This document shows positions 27,669 through 38,710 of a stretch of DNA of 64,000 nucleotides, piece after piece. Source of the DNA: an uncultured Dehalococcoidia bacterium. Its GTDB lineage: Bacteria > Chloroflexota > Dehalococcoidia > Lucifugimonadales > UBA1123. The translations under genes and the position numbers were made by a program. Under the pieces are notes generated by a model. It was not told the DNA's origin and ran no database searches. It saw nothing but the letters and a program-made list of their open reading frames with translations. The DNA lies in NCBI GenBank assembly GCA_951812505.1, contig CATOSI010000003.1, positions 186,001-250,000 on the forward strand, in the 5' to 3' direction. Position 1 is the first letter of the stretch. Every line of letters begins with the position of its first letter.

Positions 27669-28211
27669 CTATGCTCTCCTGGCGCTCTTGCCGGGCTTGA
27701 GGTGTACAACCTCGCCGGAGTATCGAATCCCCTTGCCCGTATATACGTTGGGTGGGCGAACCTTTCTTATCTCGGCCGCCAGCTGTCCCACCGCTTGTTT
27801 GTCTATTCCCCTGACGTGAATCCGGTTATTGCCCTCGACCTCGAGGGTTATGCCGTCCGGAGGATCAATGTCAACCTGGTGACTGAGCATGACGCTCAGC
27901 GTAATTCCCTTGCCGTTCTGCGCCACGCGGTATCCGACGCCCACAAGGTCCAGCACCTTCTCGAAACCGTTGCTCGTGCCCGTCACCATGTTGTTGATGA
28001 GGCTTCGGGTCAGTCCGTGCAAAGCCTTGTGCTCGTTGGAGTCGCTTGGCCTACCGACCACCACCGCGCCGTTGTCTCTCGAAAGCGCCATGTCGGGGTG
28101 AAAGCTCTGTGTGAGCTCTCCGCGCGGCCCCTTGACGGTCACCTGCTGGCCGCTAATCTGTACATCTACTCCCGTGGGGAGCGGAATCGGCTGGTTTCCT
28201 ATTCTGGACAT
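27669..28211 (-). CDS. rplF: Ribosomal protein L6
   Basis: 180 residues from [15 protein letters not shown] at 28211. An upstream in-frame start at 28256 would lie in rpsH. Two L6 domains are present, with [12 protein letters not shown] and the [20 protein letters not shown] end (here [17 protein letters not shown]). Confidence 0.96.
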   Translation of the reverse strand: MSRIGNQPIPLPTGVDVQISGQQVTVKGPRGELTQSFHPDMALSRDNGAVVVGRPSDSNEHKALHGLTRSLINNMVTGTSNGFEKVLDLVGVGYRVAQNGKGITLSVMLSHQVDIDPPDGITLEVEGNNRIHVRGIDKQAVGQLAAEIRKVRPPNVYTGKGIRYSGEVVHLKPGKSARRA

Positions 28212-28221
28212 ACCAATCTCC

Positions 28222-28623
28222 TTACCAGACGTAGCACAGAAGCTCGCCGCCGACACCCATGCGCCACGCCTGCCGTCCGGTCATCACGCCTTGTGAAGTC
28301 GAAAGCATCGCTACCCCGAGGCCGCCGTAATACCTGGGAATCTCTCCCTTGCCGACATACACGCGCAGGCCCGGCTTGCTGACTCTCTTGAGTCCAGCTA
28401 TCGAAGGCTCGCTGCGGCTTCTGTAGTGCAGCCGTATTCTGATCGCAGCCTGGGGCGTTCCCTGCCTGACGACGTCATAGCCTTCTATGAAGCCCTCCTC
28501 CGTCAGAATCCTGGCCATCTCGCTCTTTATCTTCGAGGCGGGGATGTTCACCGTCTCGTGCCGCGCGTTTACCGCGTTGCGAATACGCGTGAGCATATCC
28601 GCTATCGGATCTGTTACTGACAT
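28222..28623 (-). CDS. rpsH: Ribosomal protein S8
   Basis: 133 residues, [20 protein letters not shown] at the start and [19 protein letters not shown] at the end. Binds the central domain of 16S rRNA and in other bacteria represses spc operon translation. Confidence 0.96.
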   Translation of the reverse strand: MSVTDPIADMLTRIRNAVNARHETVNIPASKIKSEMARILTEEGFIEGYDVVRQGTPQAAIRIRLHYRSRSEPSIAGLKRVSKPGLRVYVGKGEIPRYYGGLGVAMLSTSQGVMTGRQAWRMGVGGELLCYVW

Positions 28624-28637
28624 TCTGTTCCGTCCCC

Positions 28638-28943
28638 CTACCAGCTGGCCTTGCGAACGCCGGGCAGAAATCCCTTTAGTGCCATATCCCGGAAGGATAT
28701 GCGCGACAGTCCGAAGTGTCTGATATAGCCTCTCGGTCTGCCGGTGGCCGAATCACGATTGCGTATTCGGTTCGGATTGGAGTCTCTGGGCAAACGCGCC
28801 AGCGCGCGCCGCGCTTCCATCCGGTCCCCCTGGGGAAGGCTCATGTCGTTGGCGATGGACTTCAGCTCCGCTCTGATCGGGGCATACTTGGCAACCATCC
28901 TTATGCGACGTTCGTTCTTCGCTATCGCGGACTTCTTGGCCAC
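28638..28943 (-). CDS. rpsN: Ribosomal protein S14, zinc-independent form
   Basis: 101 residues, the long form without CxxC motifs. It contains [20 protein letters not shown] and ends in [13 protein letters not shown]. The short zinc form is more usual in Gram-positive-type clusters, so this is a minor peculiarity. S4 and L36 here are zinc forms. Confidence 0.95.
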   Translation of the reverse strand: MAKKSAIAKNERRIRMVAKYAPIRAELKSIANDMSLPQGDRMEARRALARLPRDSNPNRIRNRDSATGRPRGYIRHFGLSRISFRDMALKGFLPGVRKASW

Positions 28944-28976
28944 TGTATCTTCTCCATATATAAATATCTGTCATTC

Positions 28977-29057
28977 ACCCCCTCTCCCTCGATGGGAGAG
29001 GGCTAGGGTGAGGGTATCCGCCTCACCTAACGTCATTCCCGCGAAAGCGGGAATCCA
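28977..29057. repeat. A-type repeat followed by B-type repeat in the rpsN-rplE spacer
   Basis: An A copy (CCCTCTCCCTCGATGGGAGA followed by GGGCTAGGGTGAGGG) occupies 28977-29016. A B copy (GTCATTCCCGCGAAAGCGGG plus AATCCA) occupies 29032-29057. Together they fill the only large spacer of the spc operon here. Confidence 0.8.
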
Positions 29058-29061
29058 TACA

Positions 29062-29706
29062 TCAGAACGCTCTCTGACTCTGTCCCGGCCGCGTGAACGG
29101 CATTCCCATCAGTTCCAGCAGTCTCAGCCCCTCCGCGTCGTTCGGCGCGGTATTGACTATCACGATCTGCAGCCCGCGCATACGGTCAACGGCGTTGTAG
29201 TCAATCTCAGGGAACATAACCTGCTCTCTCAGGCCGAGAGAGTAGTTGCCGCGTCCGTCGAAAGAGTTCCTGGAAACCCCCTGAAAGTCCCTGATCCTGG
29301 GCAGCGCCGAGCTAACCAGTCGGTCGTAGAACTCGTACATGCGCCTGCCTCTGAGCGTAACGCTCAGGCCAATTGGCATACCGTCGCGTATCTTGAACTG
29401 TGCGATGGATTTCTTTGCCCTGTTCACAATCGGTCTTTGTCCGGTGATTGCGGTCAGGTCGGCGGTGGCGGATTCCATTGCGCGAGCGTTCTGGAGCGCC
29501 TCGCCCATACCTATGTTGAGAACGATCTTCTCAAGCCTGGGAATTTGCATCGGACTGGTGTATCCGAACTCCTGCATCATCTGCGGGCCGATTTCACCCC
29601 TGAGCCGTTCAAGCAGGCGCGGCATAGCTCTTGGGATCGCCCCGTTGCCATTGGCCCCATTATCATTGGCCCGATTGCCATTGGATTGTCGTTCTTGCTG
29701 CGTCAT
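29062..29706 (-). CDS. rplE: Ribosomal protein L5
   Basis: 214 residues, about 30 longer than usual because of an Asn/Gly-rich N-terminal extension ([16 protein letters not shown]). The core begins at [13 protein letters not shown] and holds [15 protein letters not shown] and [15 protein letters not shown]. Binds 5S rRNA. The stop of rplX overlaps its start by 4 bases. The extension, if translated, is probably disordered. Confidence 0.95.
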   Translation of the reverse strand: MTQQERQSNGNRANDNGANGNGAIPRAMPRLLERLRGEIGPQMMQEFGYTSPMQIPRLEKIVLNIGMGEALQNARAMESATADLTAITGQRPIVNRAKKSIAQFKIRDGMPIGLSVTLRGRRMYEFYDRLVSSALPRIRDFQGVSRNSFDGRGNYSLGLREQVMFPEIDYNAVDRMRGLQIVIVNTAPNDAEGLRLLELMGMPFTRPGQSQRAF

Positions 29707-30014
29707 TCGATCACTTCACCGGATTTCTTGAAAACTCTTGCCTTCGTACCGTCCGCCAGGAACCTGTAGCCGACCTTCCCGAACGCTTCCGCCTGCTCGT
29801 CGAAGAACGCTAGGTTGGATACCGGAACCGCCATCTCCTTCTGTATGATGCCGCCCTGCCGGAATGGGCCGGTTGGCTTCTGATGACGAGTTACTATGTT
29901 TATGCCCTCGACGACGGCCCTGTTATACTTCCTGTCCACGCTGATCACGCGACCGCGCTTGCCTCTGTCGCGTCCCTTGGTGACGATTACCATGTCGTTT
30001 GTGCGGATGCGCAT
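29703..30014 (-). CDS. rplX: Ribosomal protein L24
   Basis: 103 residues with a KOW motif ([20 protein letters not shown]) and the [17 protein letters not shown] block. 50S assembly initiator. Abuts rplN directly and overlaps rplE by ATGA. Confidence 0.96.
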   Translation of the reverse strand: MRIRTNDMVIVTKGRDRGKRGRVISVDRKYNRAVVEGINIVTRHQKPTGPFRQGGIIQKEMAVPVSNLAFFDEQAEAFGKVGYRFLADGTKARVFKKSGEVIE

Positions 30015-30383
30015 CTAAAGCACCTCCGGCGCAAGCGATACGATTCGCATGAAGTTCTTGTCTCTCAACTCTCGCGCTACGGGTCCGAAGATCCTCGTGC
30101 CCCTGGGCATTCGGTCCTCGTTCACGATTACCGCGGCGTTATCGTCGAACTTGATGTGAGACCCGTCCACTCGCCTCGTCGGATGCTTGGTGCGCACGAC
30201 CACAGCCCTTACAACCTCGCCCTTGCGTACCTGTGCGGCGGGCGCGGACTCTTTTACCGAGGCGACGATGATGTCGCCTACGTGCGCGTACTGCCTTCCG
30301 CTGCCGCCGGGAACGCCGATACAGCTAATCGTCTTGGCTCCCGAGTTGTCCGCCACCTTCAGCCTTGAATATATCTGAATCAT
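30015..30383 (-). CDS. rplN: Ribosomal protein L14
   Basis: 122 residues, [20 protein letters not shown] at the start and the typical ending [19 protein letters not shown]. Intersubunit bridge protein. Confidence 0.97.
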   Translation of the reverse strand: MIQIYSRLKVADNSGAKTISCIGVPGGSGRQYAHVGDIIVASVKESAPAAQVRKGEVVRAVVVRTKHPTRRVDGSHIKFDDNAAVIVNEDRMPRGTRIFGPVARELRDKNFMRIVSLAPEVL

Positions 30384-30396
30384 TGCCTGTCACACT

Positions 30397-30747
30397 TCAA
30401 CTTTCGTCTGATTCCGAACTCTCGGCGCTGGCGGAAGCCGCGTAGGACAGCACGTCCTCGTCCACCGAGATCTCCTCCGGCTGAATGTCGGCTATCTCGA
30501 TGCTGGACAGTATCTCCGCGACCTTCCATCGCTTGGTCTTCGAATATGGGCGAGACTCGATTATTCTCACCGTGTCGCCCAGCGAGCAGCGGTTTTCAGC
30601 GTCGTGTGCGTAGAGCCTGGTCTGACGGCGCACAGCCTTCCTGTATATCGGGTGAGGCTGGCTCCACTCGTAAACGACTACAACGGTCTTGTCCATCTTG
30701 TCGCTGACCACCTGGCCCACGCGAACTTTTCTTCTTTCGTAGCTCAT
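30397..30747 (-). CDS. rpsQ: Ribosomal protein S17
   Basis: 116 residues. The first 85 are the S17 OB fold ([39 protein letters not shown]). The remaining 30 form an acidic Ser/Glu-rich tail not found in most homologues. Overlaps rpmC by 4 bases. Confidence 0.95.
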   Translation of the reverse strand: MSYERRKVRVGQVVSDKMDKTVVVVYEWSQPHPIYRKAVRRQTRLYAHDAENRCSLGDTVRIIESRPYSKTKRWKVAEILSSIEIADIQPEEISVDEDVLSYAASASAESSESDES

Positions 30748-30959
30748 TCCGTTACACTCTCGAGTTCACGTTCCCGCATAACCGTAAGGATCTGGGCCAC
30801 GCGCTTCTTAGTCCTCTTTACTTCATTCACGTCCGACAACTGCATGGTCGCGGTGCGAAAGCGAAGATTCATCAGTTCACGCCTCGTGTCGTACAACTCC
30901 GAGGCAAGGTCTTGGTCTGCCATTCCTCTGAGATCATCTACTGCCATCGTACTGCTCAT
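30744..30959 (-). CDS. rpmC: Ribosomal protein L29
   Basis: 71 residues of paired helices with [20 protein letters not shown] and [17 protein letters not shown]. Sits at the exit of the peptide tunnel. Confidence 0.94.
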   Translation of the reverse strand: MSSTMAVDDLRGMADQDLASELYDTRRELMNLRFRTATMQLSDVNEVKRTKKRVAQILTVMRERELESVTE

Positions 30960-30971
30960 CTCCGTCCCAGT

Positions 30972-31036
30972 ATCCCCTCCCCCTCGATGGGAGAGGGCTG
31001 GAGCCTGCCCCGTACTTGATACGGGGGTGAGGGTGA
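30972..31036. repeat. A-long palindromic repeat in the rplP-rpmC spacer
   Basis: The A unit is extended here by an inner GCCCCGTACTTGATACGGGG hairpin before the final GTGAGGGTGA. The same long form recurs at 38153-38220 and 41605-41668. Confidence 0.75.
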
Positions 31037-31046
31037 TTCTTAATTC

Positions 31047-31460
31047 CTAAAGCGTATGCCTCGTAACGACCTTCGTACCCATCGGCAACTTGGACGACGC
31101 AAGCCTAAGCGCCTGTCTGGCAGTATCCTCCGGCACGCCCGCGATTTCGAAGAGCACACGACCGGGCTTGACGACCGCCACCCAGTGGTCAACCGCTCCC
31201 TTGCCGCTGCCCATTCGGGTCTCGGCTGCGCGCGCGGTTACGCTCTTGTCAGGGAAGACCCTGATCCACAGCTTTCCGCCACGCCGGGCATAACGTGTCA
31301 TCGCGCGACGGGCGGCTTCGATCTGCCTGGAACTCACCCATGCCGATTCGGTCGCCTTGAGACCGAACTCGCCGAAGCTGACCCTGCTGCCCGCGACCGA
31401 TACACCTTTGCGTCGGCCCCTGTGCATATTTCTGAATTTAACTCTGTTGGGTTGGAGCAT
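31047..31460 (-). CDS. rplP: Ribosomal protein L16
   Basis: 137 residues with [37 protein letters not shown] (here [20 protein letters not shown]) and [20 protein letters not shown]. Overlaps the 3' end of rpsC by 23 bases. Confidence 0.96.
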   Translation of the reverse strand: MLQPNRVKFRNMHRGRRKGVSVAGSRVSFGEFGLKATESAWVSSRQIEAARRAMTRYARRGGKLWIRVFPDKSVTARAAETRMGSGKGAVDHWVAVVKPGRVLFEIAGVPEDTARQALRLASSKLPMGTKVVTRHTL

Positions 31461-32208
31461 TGGTTTCCGCCTCTTGCGCTGCCTCCGTCGTCCGGACAGC
31501 GGGTTCAGGGTTTGCGGTCAGCGTCACTTCGATTGGAGAAATCACTTCCTCCTCCGGCTCCGGCTCCGGAGCGGTTTCCGGAAGAATGTCACCCTTGTAT
31601 ATCCACACTTTCACGCCGATACGCCCGAACTCCGTCGCCGCTTCGGCCAGACCGTAATCAATATCCGCTCGCAGCGTGTGCAGCGGGACCCGGCCCTCCA
31701 TCGCCTTCTCGGACCTCGCTATATCCGCTCCGCCCAGCCTGCCCGAACAGATAATCTTGATACCCTCTGCTCCGGCCTGTATGGTGCGGGTGAGCGTCTG
31801 CCGAATGGCGCGCCTGAACGCTATTCTGCGCTCGAGCTGGTCTGCCACATTACGAGCGACCAGAAAGGCGTCCAACTCCGGCTGTCTTATCTCCTGAACG
31901 TTCAGCCTGGCCCTGCGATCGATAAGCGCTACTATGTCCTTCCGTAGCTCTTCTACCCGCTGGCCTCCGCGACCTATCACGATGCCCGGACGCGCCGTAT
32001 GTATCGTGATGGTGACGTCGTTGTTGCTGCGCTCTATATCCACCCGCGATATGCCGGCGTCAGGGTAGCTGCCCGCGATCTGATTGCGTATCTGGAGGTC
32101 TTCGAACACAAGGTTCCGGTAGTCCTCCTGCTTATGGGCAAACCATCGCGCCTGCCAATCCTTGACTATTCCCAGACGGAATCCTATCGGGTGAGTTTTC
32201 TGGCCCAA
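31438..32208 (-). CDS. rpsC: Ribosomal protein S3
   Basis: 256 residues. It begins [23 protein letters not shown] domain with the [14 protein letters not shown] loop lies at about 80-95, followed by the S3 C-terminal domain. The last 45 residues are an acidic Pro/Glu-rich tail beyond the usual end. Confidence 0.96.
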   Translation of the reverse strand: MGQKTHPIGFRLGIVKDWQARWFAHKQEDYRNLVFEDLQIRNQIAGSYPDAGISRVDIERSNNDVTITIHTARPGIVIGRGGQRVEELRKDIVALIDRRARLNVQEIRQPELDAFLVARNVADQLERRIAFRRAIRQTLTRTIQAGAEGIKIICSGRLGGADIARSEKAMEGRVPLHTLRADIDYGLAEAATEFGRIGVKVWIYKGDILPETAPEPEPEEEVISPIEVTLTANPEPAVRTTEAAQEAETNAPTQQS

Positions 32209-32209
32209 G

Positions 32210-32551
32210 CTATAGCTCCTCGATCTCGTCCACTACCACTGTAATGTGGCTGCTGCGCTTTAGTATTCTGGAGGCGCGGCCCCGCGCCCTGGCGCGAAAC
32301 CTCTTAAGGCTTGTAGCCGGGTTCGCGTATATCTCGGTAATTATCAGGTCCGAAGGTCGTGCGAATATCTCGTTCTCCGCGTTGGCGGCCGCCGATTTCA
32401 CCACCTTAGCCACATGCGTAGCAGCGACCGTAGGCTGGAACGCCAGCATATCCAAAGCCTCTTCCACGTTCTTGCCCCGCACCATGTCCACTACGGGCAG
32501 CAACTTCTTGACGGAGATGCCGGTGTTCTTGGCTGTTGCGCTGATAGGCAT
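32210..32551 (-). CDS. rplV: Ribosomal protein L22
   Basis: 113 residues with VKKLLPVVDMVRGKNVEEAL and RFRARARGRASRILKRSSHI, the tunnel hairpin. One base separates it from rpsC. Confidence 0.96.
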   Translation of the reverse strand: MPISATAKNTGISVKKLLPVVDMVRGKNVEEALDMLAFQPTVAATHVAKVVKSAAANAENEIFARPSDLIITEIYANPATSLKRFRARARGRASRILKRSSHITVVVDEIEEL

Positions 32552-32561
32552 TTCCGCTCCC

Positions 32562-32846
32562 CTATCTCACTGCCGAGGCGCGCTCGGACTTCGACGAATG
32601 ACCGCGGAACGTGCGTGTCGGTGCGAATTCACCCAGCTTGTGCCCCACCATGTTCTCAGTTATGAACAACGGTACGTGGCGTCTGCCGTCATGCACCGCT
32701 ATGGTCAGGCCGAGCATATCCGGCATTATAGTAGAAGCTCTGGACCAGGTGCGGAGCACCTGCTGCGTGTTGCTTCGCCTGGCAGCATCCACCTTGTTCG
32801 CCAGCTTTTCATCTACAAACGGCCCCTTTTTGATAGACCTAGACAT
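32562..32846 (-). CDS. rpsS: Ribosomal protein S19
   Basis: 94 residues, [20 protein letters not shown], then the [20 protein letters not shown] block and [16 protein letters not shown]. Head protein. Confidence 0.97.
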   Translation of the reverse strand: MSRSIKKGPFVDEKLANKVDAARRSNTQQVLRTWSRASTIMPDMLGLTIAVHDGRRHVPLFITENMVGHKLGEFAPTRTFRGHSSKSERASAVR

Positions 32847-32906
32847 CTTCCATTCCTCGCTGAACTGCCGCCGACCCTGACAACATCCGCCGGGTCGAGT
32901 GCAATC

Positions 32907-33737
32907 CTACCTGTTGTACCTCCGCCGGACGATAAACTTGTCCGTGCGCTTGTTCCTTCGCGTCCTGTATCCGAGCGCGGGCTTGCCCCAGGGTGTCTTC
33001 GGGCTTGGCATACCGATGGGGGAACGCCCCTCACCGCCGCCGTGCGGATGGTCTCTCGGAGACATGACCACGCCTCGGACCTCGGGACGCCGTCCCAGGT
33101 GCCGCTTGCGGCCCGCCTTGCCCAGCTTGGTGTTCTTATGATCCGGCGCGCTGAGCTGGCCGACAGTTGCCATGCAGTCGCTCAGAACGTTCCGCATCTC
33201 GCCCGAAGGCAGCCTCAGAAGAGTGTATCTACCCTCTTTCGCGAGTACCTGCGCGCTGGTTCCGGCTCCCCGGACTATCTGGCCGCCCTGACCTATATGC
33301 AGTTCGACGTTGTGTACCTGCGTACCGGCTGGTATTGCCCTTAGCGGAAGCGCGTTGCCCAGCCGTATTTCGGCCTGCTCGCCGGCTTCCACCGTCGCGC
33401 CCACTTCCAGACCGTTGGGCGCGAGAATATAGCGCCAGTCTCCGTCCGGGTACTTGATAAGCGCGATTCGGGTCGAACGATTCGGGTCGTACTCGATAGA
33501 AGCGACCTCGCCGGGAACCCCCGGCTTGTTTCGCTTGAAATCAATCACGCGGTAGCGGCGCTTATGTCCGCCGCCCCTGTGTCGCACCGTGATGCGCCCC
33601 TGGTGGTTCCTGCCCGAGCGCTTCTTGAGCGGCTTCAGCAAGGACTTCTTGGGCCTGGAGGCGGTTATGTCTTCGGTTGTCTGACGTATCTGGCCGCGCT
33701 GGCCGGGCGTCATAGGTTTTTGTACTTTAAGAGGCAT
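32907..33737 (-). CDS. rplB: Ribosomal protein L2
   Basis: 276 residues. It contains [20 protein letters not shown], the [20 protein letters not shown] block and the catalytic-centre segment [20 protein letters not shown]. Essential for subunit joining and peptidyl transfer. Confidence 0.97.
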   Translation of the reverse strand: MPLKVQKPMTPGQRGQIRQTTEDITASRPKKSLLKPLKKRSGRNHQGRITVRHRGGGHKRRYRVIDFKRNKPGVPGEVASIEYDPNRSTRIALIKYPDGDWRYILAPNGLEVGATVEAGEQAEIRLGNALPLRAIPAGTQVHNVELHIGQGGQIVRGAGTSAQVLAKEGRYTLLRLPSGEMRNVLSDCMATVGQLSAPDHKNTKLGKAGRKRHLGRRPEVRGVVMSPRDHPHGGGEGRSPIGMPSPKTPWGKPALGYRTRRNKRTDKFIVRRRYNR

Positions 33738-33739
33738 AT

Positions 33740-34030
33740 CTACACGCCCTCGAATATGGTTATGGTGTTGCCGGGAGCAAGTTGTACGATGGCCTTCTTC
33801 CAGCTCTTGGAAGTCGCGAACCGGGGTCCTAGTCGCTTACGCTTGCCTTTTACCATCATAGTGTTTACTTTCAGCACCTCGACGTTGAAAGCCTCTTCGA
33901 CGGCCTCTTTTACCTGGTGCTTGGTGGCCGAAACCGCCACCTCGAATGTGTAGCGTCCGTTGTCCTGCAGAAACGTGCTGCTCTCGGTCACCACTGGACG
34001 CCGAATTATCTCGAAGGGATGCAAGTCCAT
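33740..34030 (-). CDS. rplW: Ribosomal protein L23
   Basis: 96 residues, [22 protein letters not shown] start and the [17 protein letters not shown] loop. Docking site for trigger factor and SRP. Confidence 0.95.
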   Translation of the reverse strand: MDLHPFEIIRRPVVTESSTFLQDNGRYTFEVAVSATKHQVKEAVEEAFNVEVLKVNTMMVKGKRKRLGPRFATSKSWKKAIVQLAPGNTITIFEGV

Positions 34031-34033
34031 CGT

Positions 34034-34702
34034 CTATTCCTCCACCCCTGCCGAGACCGCGGTCCGCTTGCGCTGGAATCTCCCGCCCCAGATAGCTTCG
34101 GCGTTTCTCACCGCCTGCTCGGTCATTATCACCGTGCGGTGGTTCAGCAAATCCAGAGTGTTCAGAGTGTGGCTTGGCCCCATTTTCAGGCGAGGTATAT
34201 TGCGGGCTGCCCGCAGAACTTCCGCCCCGGCTCCGTCTGCAACCAGAAGGACCGACGGACCCGCTCCCAGGTTGCTGAGGACGGACTTGACCGACTTGGT
34301 CTTCGGCTCGGGAACATCGAAGTTTTCAACCACCACAAGGCTGCCTTCGATTGCCTTGCCCGAAAGCGCGCTGATCAACGCTCCTCTGCGCATCTGCTTT
34401 GGAGTCCGCTGCTTGTAGCTTCTCGGGGCTGGACCGAAGGTTACGCCTCCGCCCTTCCATATAGGAGATCGGATTGACCCCTGCCTGGACCGGCCCGTGT
34501 ACTTCTGCGGCCTCGGCTTCGCGCCTCCACCGGACACCTCGGCCCGTGTCTTCACTTTGGCAGTGCCCTGACGTCGGTTGGCCAACTGACCGACCAGCGT
34601 CTGGTGAATCAGAGCAGGATTCAGCTCCGCGCCGAACACGTCGTCTCGGACCTCGATGCTGCCCGTTACTTCGCCTTGTATATTTCTGAGTTGCAGTTCC
34701 AC
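34034..34702 (-). CDS. rplD: Ribosomal protein L4
   Basis: 222 residues with the tunnel loop block RAEVSGGGAKPRPQKYTGRS and SIRSPIWKGGGVTFGPAPRS. In enterobacteria L4 represses the S10 operon. That control cannot be judged here. Confidence 0.96.
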   Translation of the reverse strand: MELQLRNIQGEVTGSIEVRDDVFGAELNPALIHQTLVGQLANRRQGTAKVKTRAEVSGGGAKPRPQKYTGRSRQGSIRSPIWKGGGVTFGPAPRSYKQRTPKQMRRGALISALSGKAIEGSLVVVENFDVPEPKTKSVKSVLSNLGAGPSVLLVADGAGAEVLRAARNIPRLKMGPSHTLNTLDLLNHRTVIMTEQAVRNAEAIWGGRFQRKRTAVSAGVEE

Positions 34703-34786
34703 TTTGATATTCCCGTCTTGGGTACTTGATCTTGTGCCGGAGAGTAATATACGTGTGTGCCGATAATGCGCGCCGACGGCCGGACG

Positions 34787-35446
34787 CTAGCGTCGCAGCT
34801 TGCGCTTTCTGGATCCCGACCTCTTCAGCATCACGACCGAGTTTCGAGCGCCGGGCACCGCTCCTTTTATGAAAATAAGATTGCGGTCAGTATCCGCATC
34901 TACGACTTCCAGCTTGCGCACGGTTACCCGCTGGCTTCCCATGTGCCCCGCCATCCGCAGGCCCTTGATGACCTTGCCGGGTGTACTTCCCGCGCCCACA
35001 GACCCGGGAGCGCGATGTCTGTCCGACTGTCCGTGCGTCTTCGGGCCGCCGCGGAAGTTGTATCGCTTCACGCCGCCCTGGAATCCACGCCCCTTGGAGT
35101 CGGCGGTTGCGTCAACCAGATCGCCCGCGCCAAATAGGCTGACATCTATCTCTTGGCCCAGCTCGACCTCCGAAATATCGTCCACCCCAAACTCCCGAAG
35201 GAAACGGAAATTCCCGCCCACGCTCTTCAAATGACCGGCGCGTGGCTTGTTGAGAGACTTCGCGGTCTCGTAACCGAGCTGTACCCCGACATATCCGTCG
35301 GTCTCCTCGGTCTTGACCTGGGTCACCGTGCATGGACCGGCTTGGACGACCGTTACGGCGTCAGCCCTTCCATCCTCTCGGAACATCTGGGTCGTTCCTA
35401 TCTTTTTTCCGATAATTCCGTGTACTGGCATCTCAAATTCCAACAT
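34787..35446 (-). CDS. rplC: Ribosomal protein L3
   Basis: 219 residues. The canonical start is MPVHGIIGKKIGTTQMF at 35431. The ATG at 35446 gives five more residues and has GGGAGAGAGG just before it, supplied by the A repeat that lies upstream. Contains RHRAPGSVGAGSTPGKVIKG and GHMGSQRVTVRKLEV. Confidence 0.94.
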   Translation of the reverse strand: MLEFEMPVHGIIGKKIGTTQMFREDGRADAVTVVQAGPCTVTQVKTEETDGYVGVQLGYETAKSLNKPRAGHLKSVGGNFRFLREFGVDDISEVELGQEIDVSLFGAGDLVDATADSKGRGFQGGVKRYNFRGGPKTHGQSDRHRAPGSVGAGSTPGKVIKGLRMAGHMGSQRVTVRKLEVVDADTDRNLIFIKGAVPGARNSVVMLKRSGSRKRKLRR

Positions 35447-35484
35447 CCTCTCTCCCTTGATGGGAGAAGGCTAGGGTGAAGGTA
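35447..35484. repeat. A-type palindromic repeat upstream of rplC
   Basis: CCTCTCTCCCTTGATGGGAG followed by AAGGCTAGGGTGAAGGTAA. On the minus strand it ends in a purine run directly before the rplC start codon and may act as a ribosome-binding site. Confidence 0.75.
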
Positions 35485-35486
35485 AA

Positions 35487-35804
35487 TTACAACTTGATCT
35501 GAATATCCACCCCGGCGGGTACGTTCAGCCTGGTGAGCTGGTCTATCGTCTTCGACGTTGGCTCCAGTATCTCAATGAGGCGATTGTGCGTCCTTATCTC
35601 GAAGTGCTCCCTGGAGTCCTTGTCTATGTGTGGAGACCTGATGACGCAGAACCGCTTCTTGGACGTGGGCAGCGGCACCGGCCCGGAGACCCTTGCCCCG
35701 GTGCGCTCCGCCGCCTCCACGATTTGCCCTGCGGACTGGTCCAGTATTCTGTGCTCGAAGGCTTTCAGAATTATGCGAATCTTCTGTTGGCTGTCGGTTA
35801 CCAT
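35487..35804 (-). CDS. rpsJ: Ribosomal protein S10
   Basis: 105 residues, [20 protein letters not shown] and the [20 protein letters not shown] block with the DVQIKL-type end. First gene of the S10 block. tuf, which often stands between fusA and rpsJ, is absent. Confidence 0.96.
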   Translation of the reverse strand: MVTDSQQKIRIILKAFEHRILDQSAGQIVEAAERTGARVSGPVPLPTSKKRFCVIRSPHIDKDSREHFEIRTHNRLIEILEPTSKTIDQLTRLNVPAGVDIQIKL

Positions 35805-35827
35805 CACATACTCAACTGTCTGATTTC

Positions 35828-35853
35828 GTCATTCCCGCGGAGGCGGGAATCCA
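35828..35853. repeat. B-type palindromic repeat in the rpsJ-fusA spacer
   Basis: GTCATTCCCGCGGAGGCGGG followed by AATCCA. The central palindrome TTCCCGC/GCGGGAA is intact. Confidence 0.8.
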
Positions 35854-35917
35854 CGTCAAATTCCAAACTATTAATAAAAACAGACCGCCGAACGCCCCGT
35901 AAGGCGAACACGGTCCG

Positions 35918-37978
35918 CTAGACGACTTCCACCAGCTCTCTCGGGACCTCGACGTAATTATCAAATTCCATCGTGTAGCTGGCGCGTCCCTGCGTCAGCG
36001 ACCTCAGAGCGTTCGCATACCCAAAACTCTCCGCTAGCGGAATGACCGCTCGCGCCGACTGGATATCGCCCTCGCCCTCGATGTTTGTAATCTGCGCCCG
36101 CCTGCGTCCCAGGTCTCCAAGAACATCGCCAAGGAACTCGCCGGGTGTTACAACTTCCAACTTCATCACCGGCTCGAGCATAACCGGCTTGCCGCGCGTC
36201 ACCAGCGACTTCGCCGCCATGGAACCGGCTATCTGGAAACTCATCTTAGAAGAGTCAACTTCGTGATAGCTTCCGTCAACCAGCGTCATCTTCGCGTCAA
36301 CGACCGGGAAGCCCGACAGCGGCCCCGTCTTCAGCGCATCGCGCGCGCCACCTTCTACTGAGGAGATGAACTCTTGCGGAATCGCGCCGCCGGTTATCTT
36401 GTTCTCGAACTGGATGCCGCCGCCTCTTTCGAGCGGCTCTATCTCCATCCACACATGACCGTACTGGCCGTGTCCGCCCGTCTGTCGGACGAAACGGCCC
36501 TCCGCGCGTGCTGGCGCGCCCACCGTCTCGCGGTAGGACACTCTTGGCCTTCCGACATTCGCCTCGACGCTGAACTCGCGCTTGATCCTGTCCACGATGA
36601 TGTCCAGGTGCAACTCGCCCATGCCCGATATGATGGTCTGCCCTGTCTCACCGTCGTAGTTGACCTTGAACGTCGGGTCCTCGTCCGAAAGACTTACCAG
36701 CGAGTCCGACAACTTGTCCTGGTCGCCCCTCGACCTCGGCTCGATGGCCACCGACACCACGGGGTCCGGGAACGTAATTGTCTCCAGCACCACCGCGTCA
36801 TCGGGACTGCCGCAGATAGTATCTCCCGTTGTCGTCTCTTTCAGTCCGACCGCTGCCACGATCTGGCCCGCGGTCACCTCTTCGATCTCCTCGCGACGGT
36901 TGGCGTGCATCTGAACCAGCCTGCCCAACCGCTCCCTGCGACCCTTCGTCGCGTTGAAAACCATAGAGCCGCTCTTGGCGTTGCCCGAATAAACCCGGAA
37001 ATACACCAGTCGGCCTATGTAAGGGTCGGATACGGTCTTGAAGGCGAGCGCGGCAAATCCGGAATCAGGATCTTCGGGATGCCTGGAGGCCGGCTCTTCG
37101 GTGCGGTAAAAGTGGCCTTCAGTGGGGGGAACGTCGAGGGGGGAAGGGAGATAGTCACCGATTGCGTCGAGGAGGGGCTGGATGCCTCGATGCCTGAGCG
37201 CGGTGCCGCACAAAACAGGCACTATCTTGTACTCAAGCGTCGCCTTTCGCAGGGCTCCCTTGATCTCCTCCGTTGTTATCTCATCGTCTTCCAGGTACTT
37301 GATGATCAGATCGTCGTCGGTCTCCGCCACCTTTTCCACCAGGGCGGCGCGATAATTCCTGAAATCCTCGATCATCTCTTCCGGAACGGGACCCTCACGC
37401 GGGACGACGGGCCCTTCCTCGTCATAGAAGATAGCCTTTTCGTCCACCAGGTCTATGACGCCTCGGAACTCGTCCTCTTCTCCGATGGGTATCTGTATTG
37501 CCACAGGATTGGCGTCCAGCCTGTGAGCAATCGAGTCAATCGCCCTGAAAAAACTTGCCCCCACTCTGTCCATCTTGTTGATGAAGCAAATGCGGGGGAC
37601 ATTGTACTTGTCTGCCTGTCGCCATACGGTCTCGGACTGCGGCTGAACACCAGCGACTGCGTCAAAGACAACAACGCCTCCGTCTAGTATTCGGAGGCTT
37701 CTCTCCACCTCTGCGGTGAAGTCAACGTGACCGGGCGTGTCAATGATATTTACCTCGTACTGCTTCCACGAGCACGTGGTAGCGGCAGACGTAATAGTAA
37801 TTCCTCGCTCACGTTCCTGGGCCATCCAGTCCATGGCCGTGGTGCCTTCATCAACTCCGCCTATCTTGTAGATCCTTCCGGCGAAGTAGAGAACACGCTC
37901 GGTGACCGTAGTCTTACCGGCGTCAATATGGGCTATGAACCCGATATTTCGGGTATTTTCCAGAACTCCGTTATTCAT
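35918..37978 (-). CDS. fusA: Elongation factor G
   Basis: 686 residues. GTPase that drives translocation. G1 is AHIDAGKTT near residue 17, followed by [11 protein letters not shown], the DTPGHVDF motif and NKMDR. Domain IV and V blocks ([33 protein letters not shown]) are complete. Third gene of the str operon. Confidence 0.97.
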   Translation of the reverse strand: MNNGVLENTRNIGFIAHIDAGKTTVTERVLYFAGRIYKIGGVDEGTTAMDWMAQERERGITITSAATTCSWKQYEVNIIDTPGHVDFTAEVERSLRILDGGVVVFDAVAGVQPQSETVWRQADKYNVPRICFINKMDRVGASFFRAIDSIAHRLDANPVAIQIPIGEEDEFRGVIDLVDEKAIFYDEEGPVVPREGPVPEEMIEDFRNYRAALVEKVAETDDDLIIKYLEDDEITTEEIKGALRKATLEYKIVPVLCGTALRHRGIQPLLDAIGDYLPSPLDVPPTEGHFYRTEEPASRHPEDPDSGFAALAFKTVSDPYIGRLVYFRVYSGNAKSGSMVFNATKGRRERLGRLVQMHANRREEIEEVTAGQIVAAVGLKETTTGDTICGSPDDAVVLETITFPDPVVSVAIEPRSRGDQDKLSDSLVSLSDEDPTFKVNYDGETGQTIISGMGELHLDIIVDRIKREFSVEANVGRPRVSYRETVGAPARAEGRFVRQTGGHGQYGHVWMEIEPLERGGGIQFENKITGGAIPQEFISSVEGGARDALKTGPLSGFPVVDAKMTLVDGSYHEVDSSKMSFQIAGSMAAKSLVTRGKPVMLEPVMKLEVVTPGEFLGDVLGDLGRRRAQITNIEGEGDIQSARAVIPLAESFGYANALRSLTQGRASYTMEFDNYVEVPRELVEVV

Positions 37979-37988
37979 CTCTTCCTTC

Positions 37989-38220
37989 AGTATTCCCGCG
38001 AAAGCGGGAATCCACCTTCCTCGTCAACCGTAGTAGGGGCGGGCTGCGAACCCGCCCCTACTGAGGCGTATTGCCTTATTCTTGGTGCGCCGTCTAAAAC
38101 CGGCCCTTAATTCTGCCAGATTGCCGCTCTTCAAATAAAGAGCAGATTCCATAATCCCCTCTCCCTTGATGGGAGAGGGCTGGAGCCTGCCCCGTACTAC
38201 GATACGGGGGTGAGGGTGAT
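37989..38220. repeat. Repeat-filled rpsG-fusA spacer (B copy, 12-bp hairpin, A-long copy)
   Basis: A B copy lies at 37989-38014. A perfect 12-bp hairpin lies at 38032-38062 (AGTAGGGGCGGG around a 7-nt loop), with no T-run after it on either strand. An A-long copy lies at 38153-38220. The spacer contains no gene. The hairpin is in the fusA leader and could affect mRNA processing. Confidence 0.7.
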
Positions 38221-38223
38221 TCC

Positions 38224-38694
38224 TTACCACCTGTAATGCGCGAACGCCCTGTTGGCCTCCGCCATTCGATACAGGTCCTCTCGCCGCTTCACTGCCGTGC
38301 CCTGGCCCCTCGCCGCTTCAACGAGCTCGGCTGACAGCCGTTGAGCCATCGGCCTGCCCTTGCGGGCGCGGGACGCCTGCACTATCCAGCGCATCGCCAG
38401 CGCGAGCCTGCGCTCCGGGCGTACCTCCGCCGGAACCTGGTAAGTCGCGCCCCCGACCCTTCGGGATCTGACCTCCACCATCGGGGTGGCATTGCGTATC
38501 GCCTGCTCGAACACCTCGATCTCGGGACGCCTGACCTCGCGGGAAGCCATCTCCAGCGCGTCATAAACGATGCGCTGCGCTACCGTCTTCTTGCCGTTCA
38601 ACATAACGTAGTTTATGAAATGCGCCAGTTCCGTATTCTGGTACTTGGGGTCGGGTATGACCTTGCGCTTTTCCGCTCGTCGTCTTCGAGCCAT
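38224..38694 (-). CDS. rpsG: Ribosomal protein S7
   Basis: 156 residues from ATG 38694 ([20 protein letters not shown]). A longer reading from 38760 would only translate the A repeat upstream and is rejected. Contains [20 protein letters not shown] and [13 protein letters not shown] at the end. Head assembly protein. Confidence 0.96.
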   Translation of the reverse strand: MARRRRAEKRKVIPDPKYQNTELAHFINYVMLNGKKTVAQRIVYDALEMASREVRRPEIEVFEQAIRNATPMVEVRSRRVGGATYQVPAEVRPERRLALAMRWIVQASRARKGRPMAQRLSAELVEAARGQGTAVKRREDLYRMAEANRAFAHYRW

Positions 38695-38710
38695 CGCAAC
38701 TTCCTTGAAA

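Noticed and set aside
38032..38062. Rho-independent terminator between rpsG and fusA
   Set aside because: The 12-bp hairpin has no T-run on either strand, and ending transcription there would cut off fusA and the S10 block.
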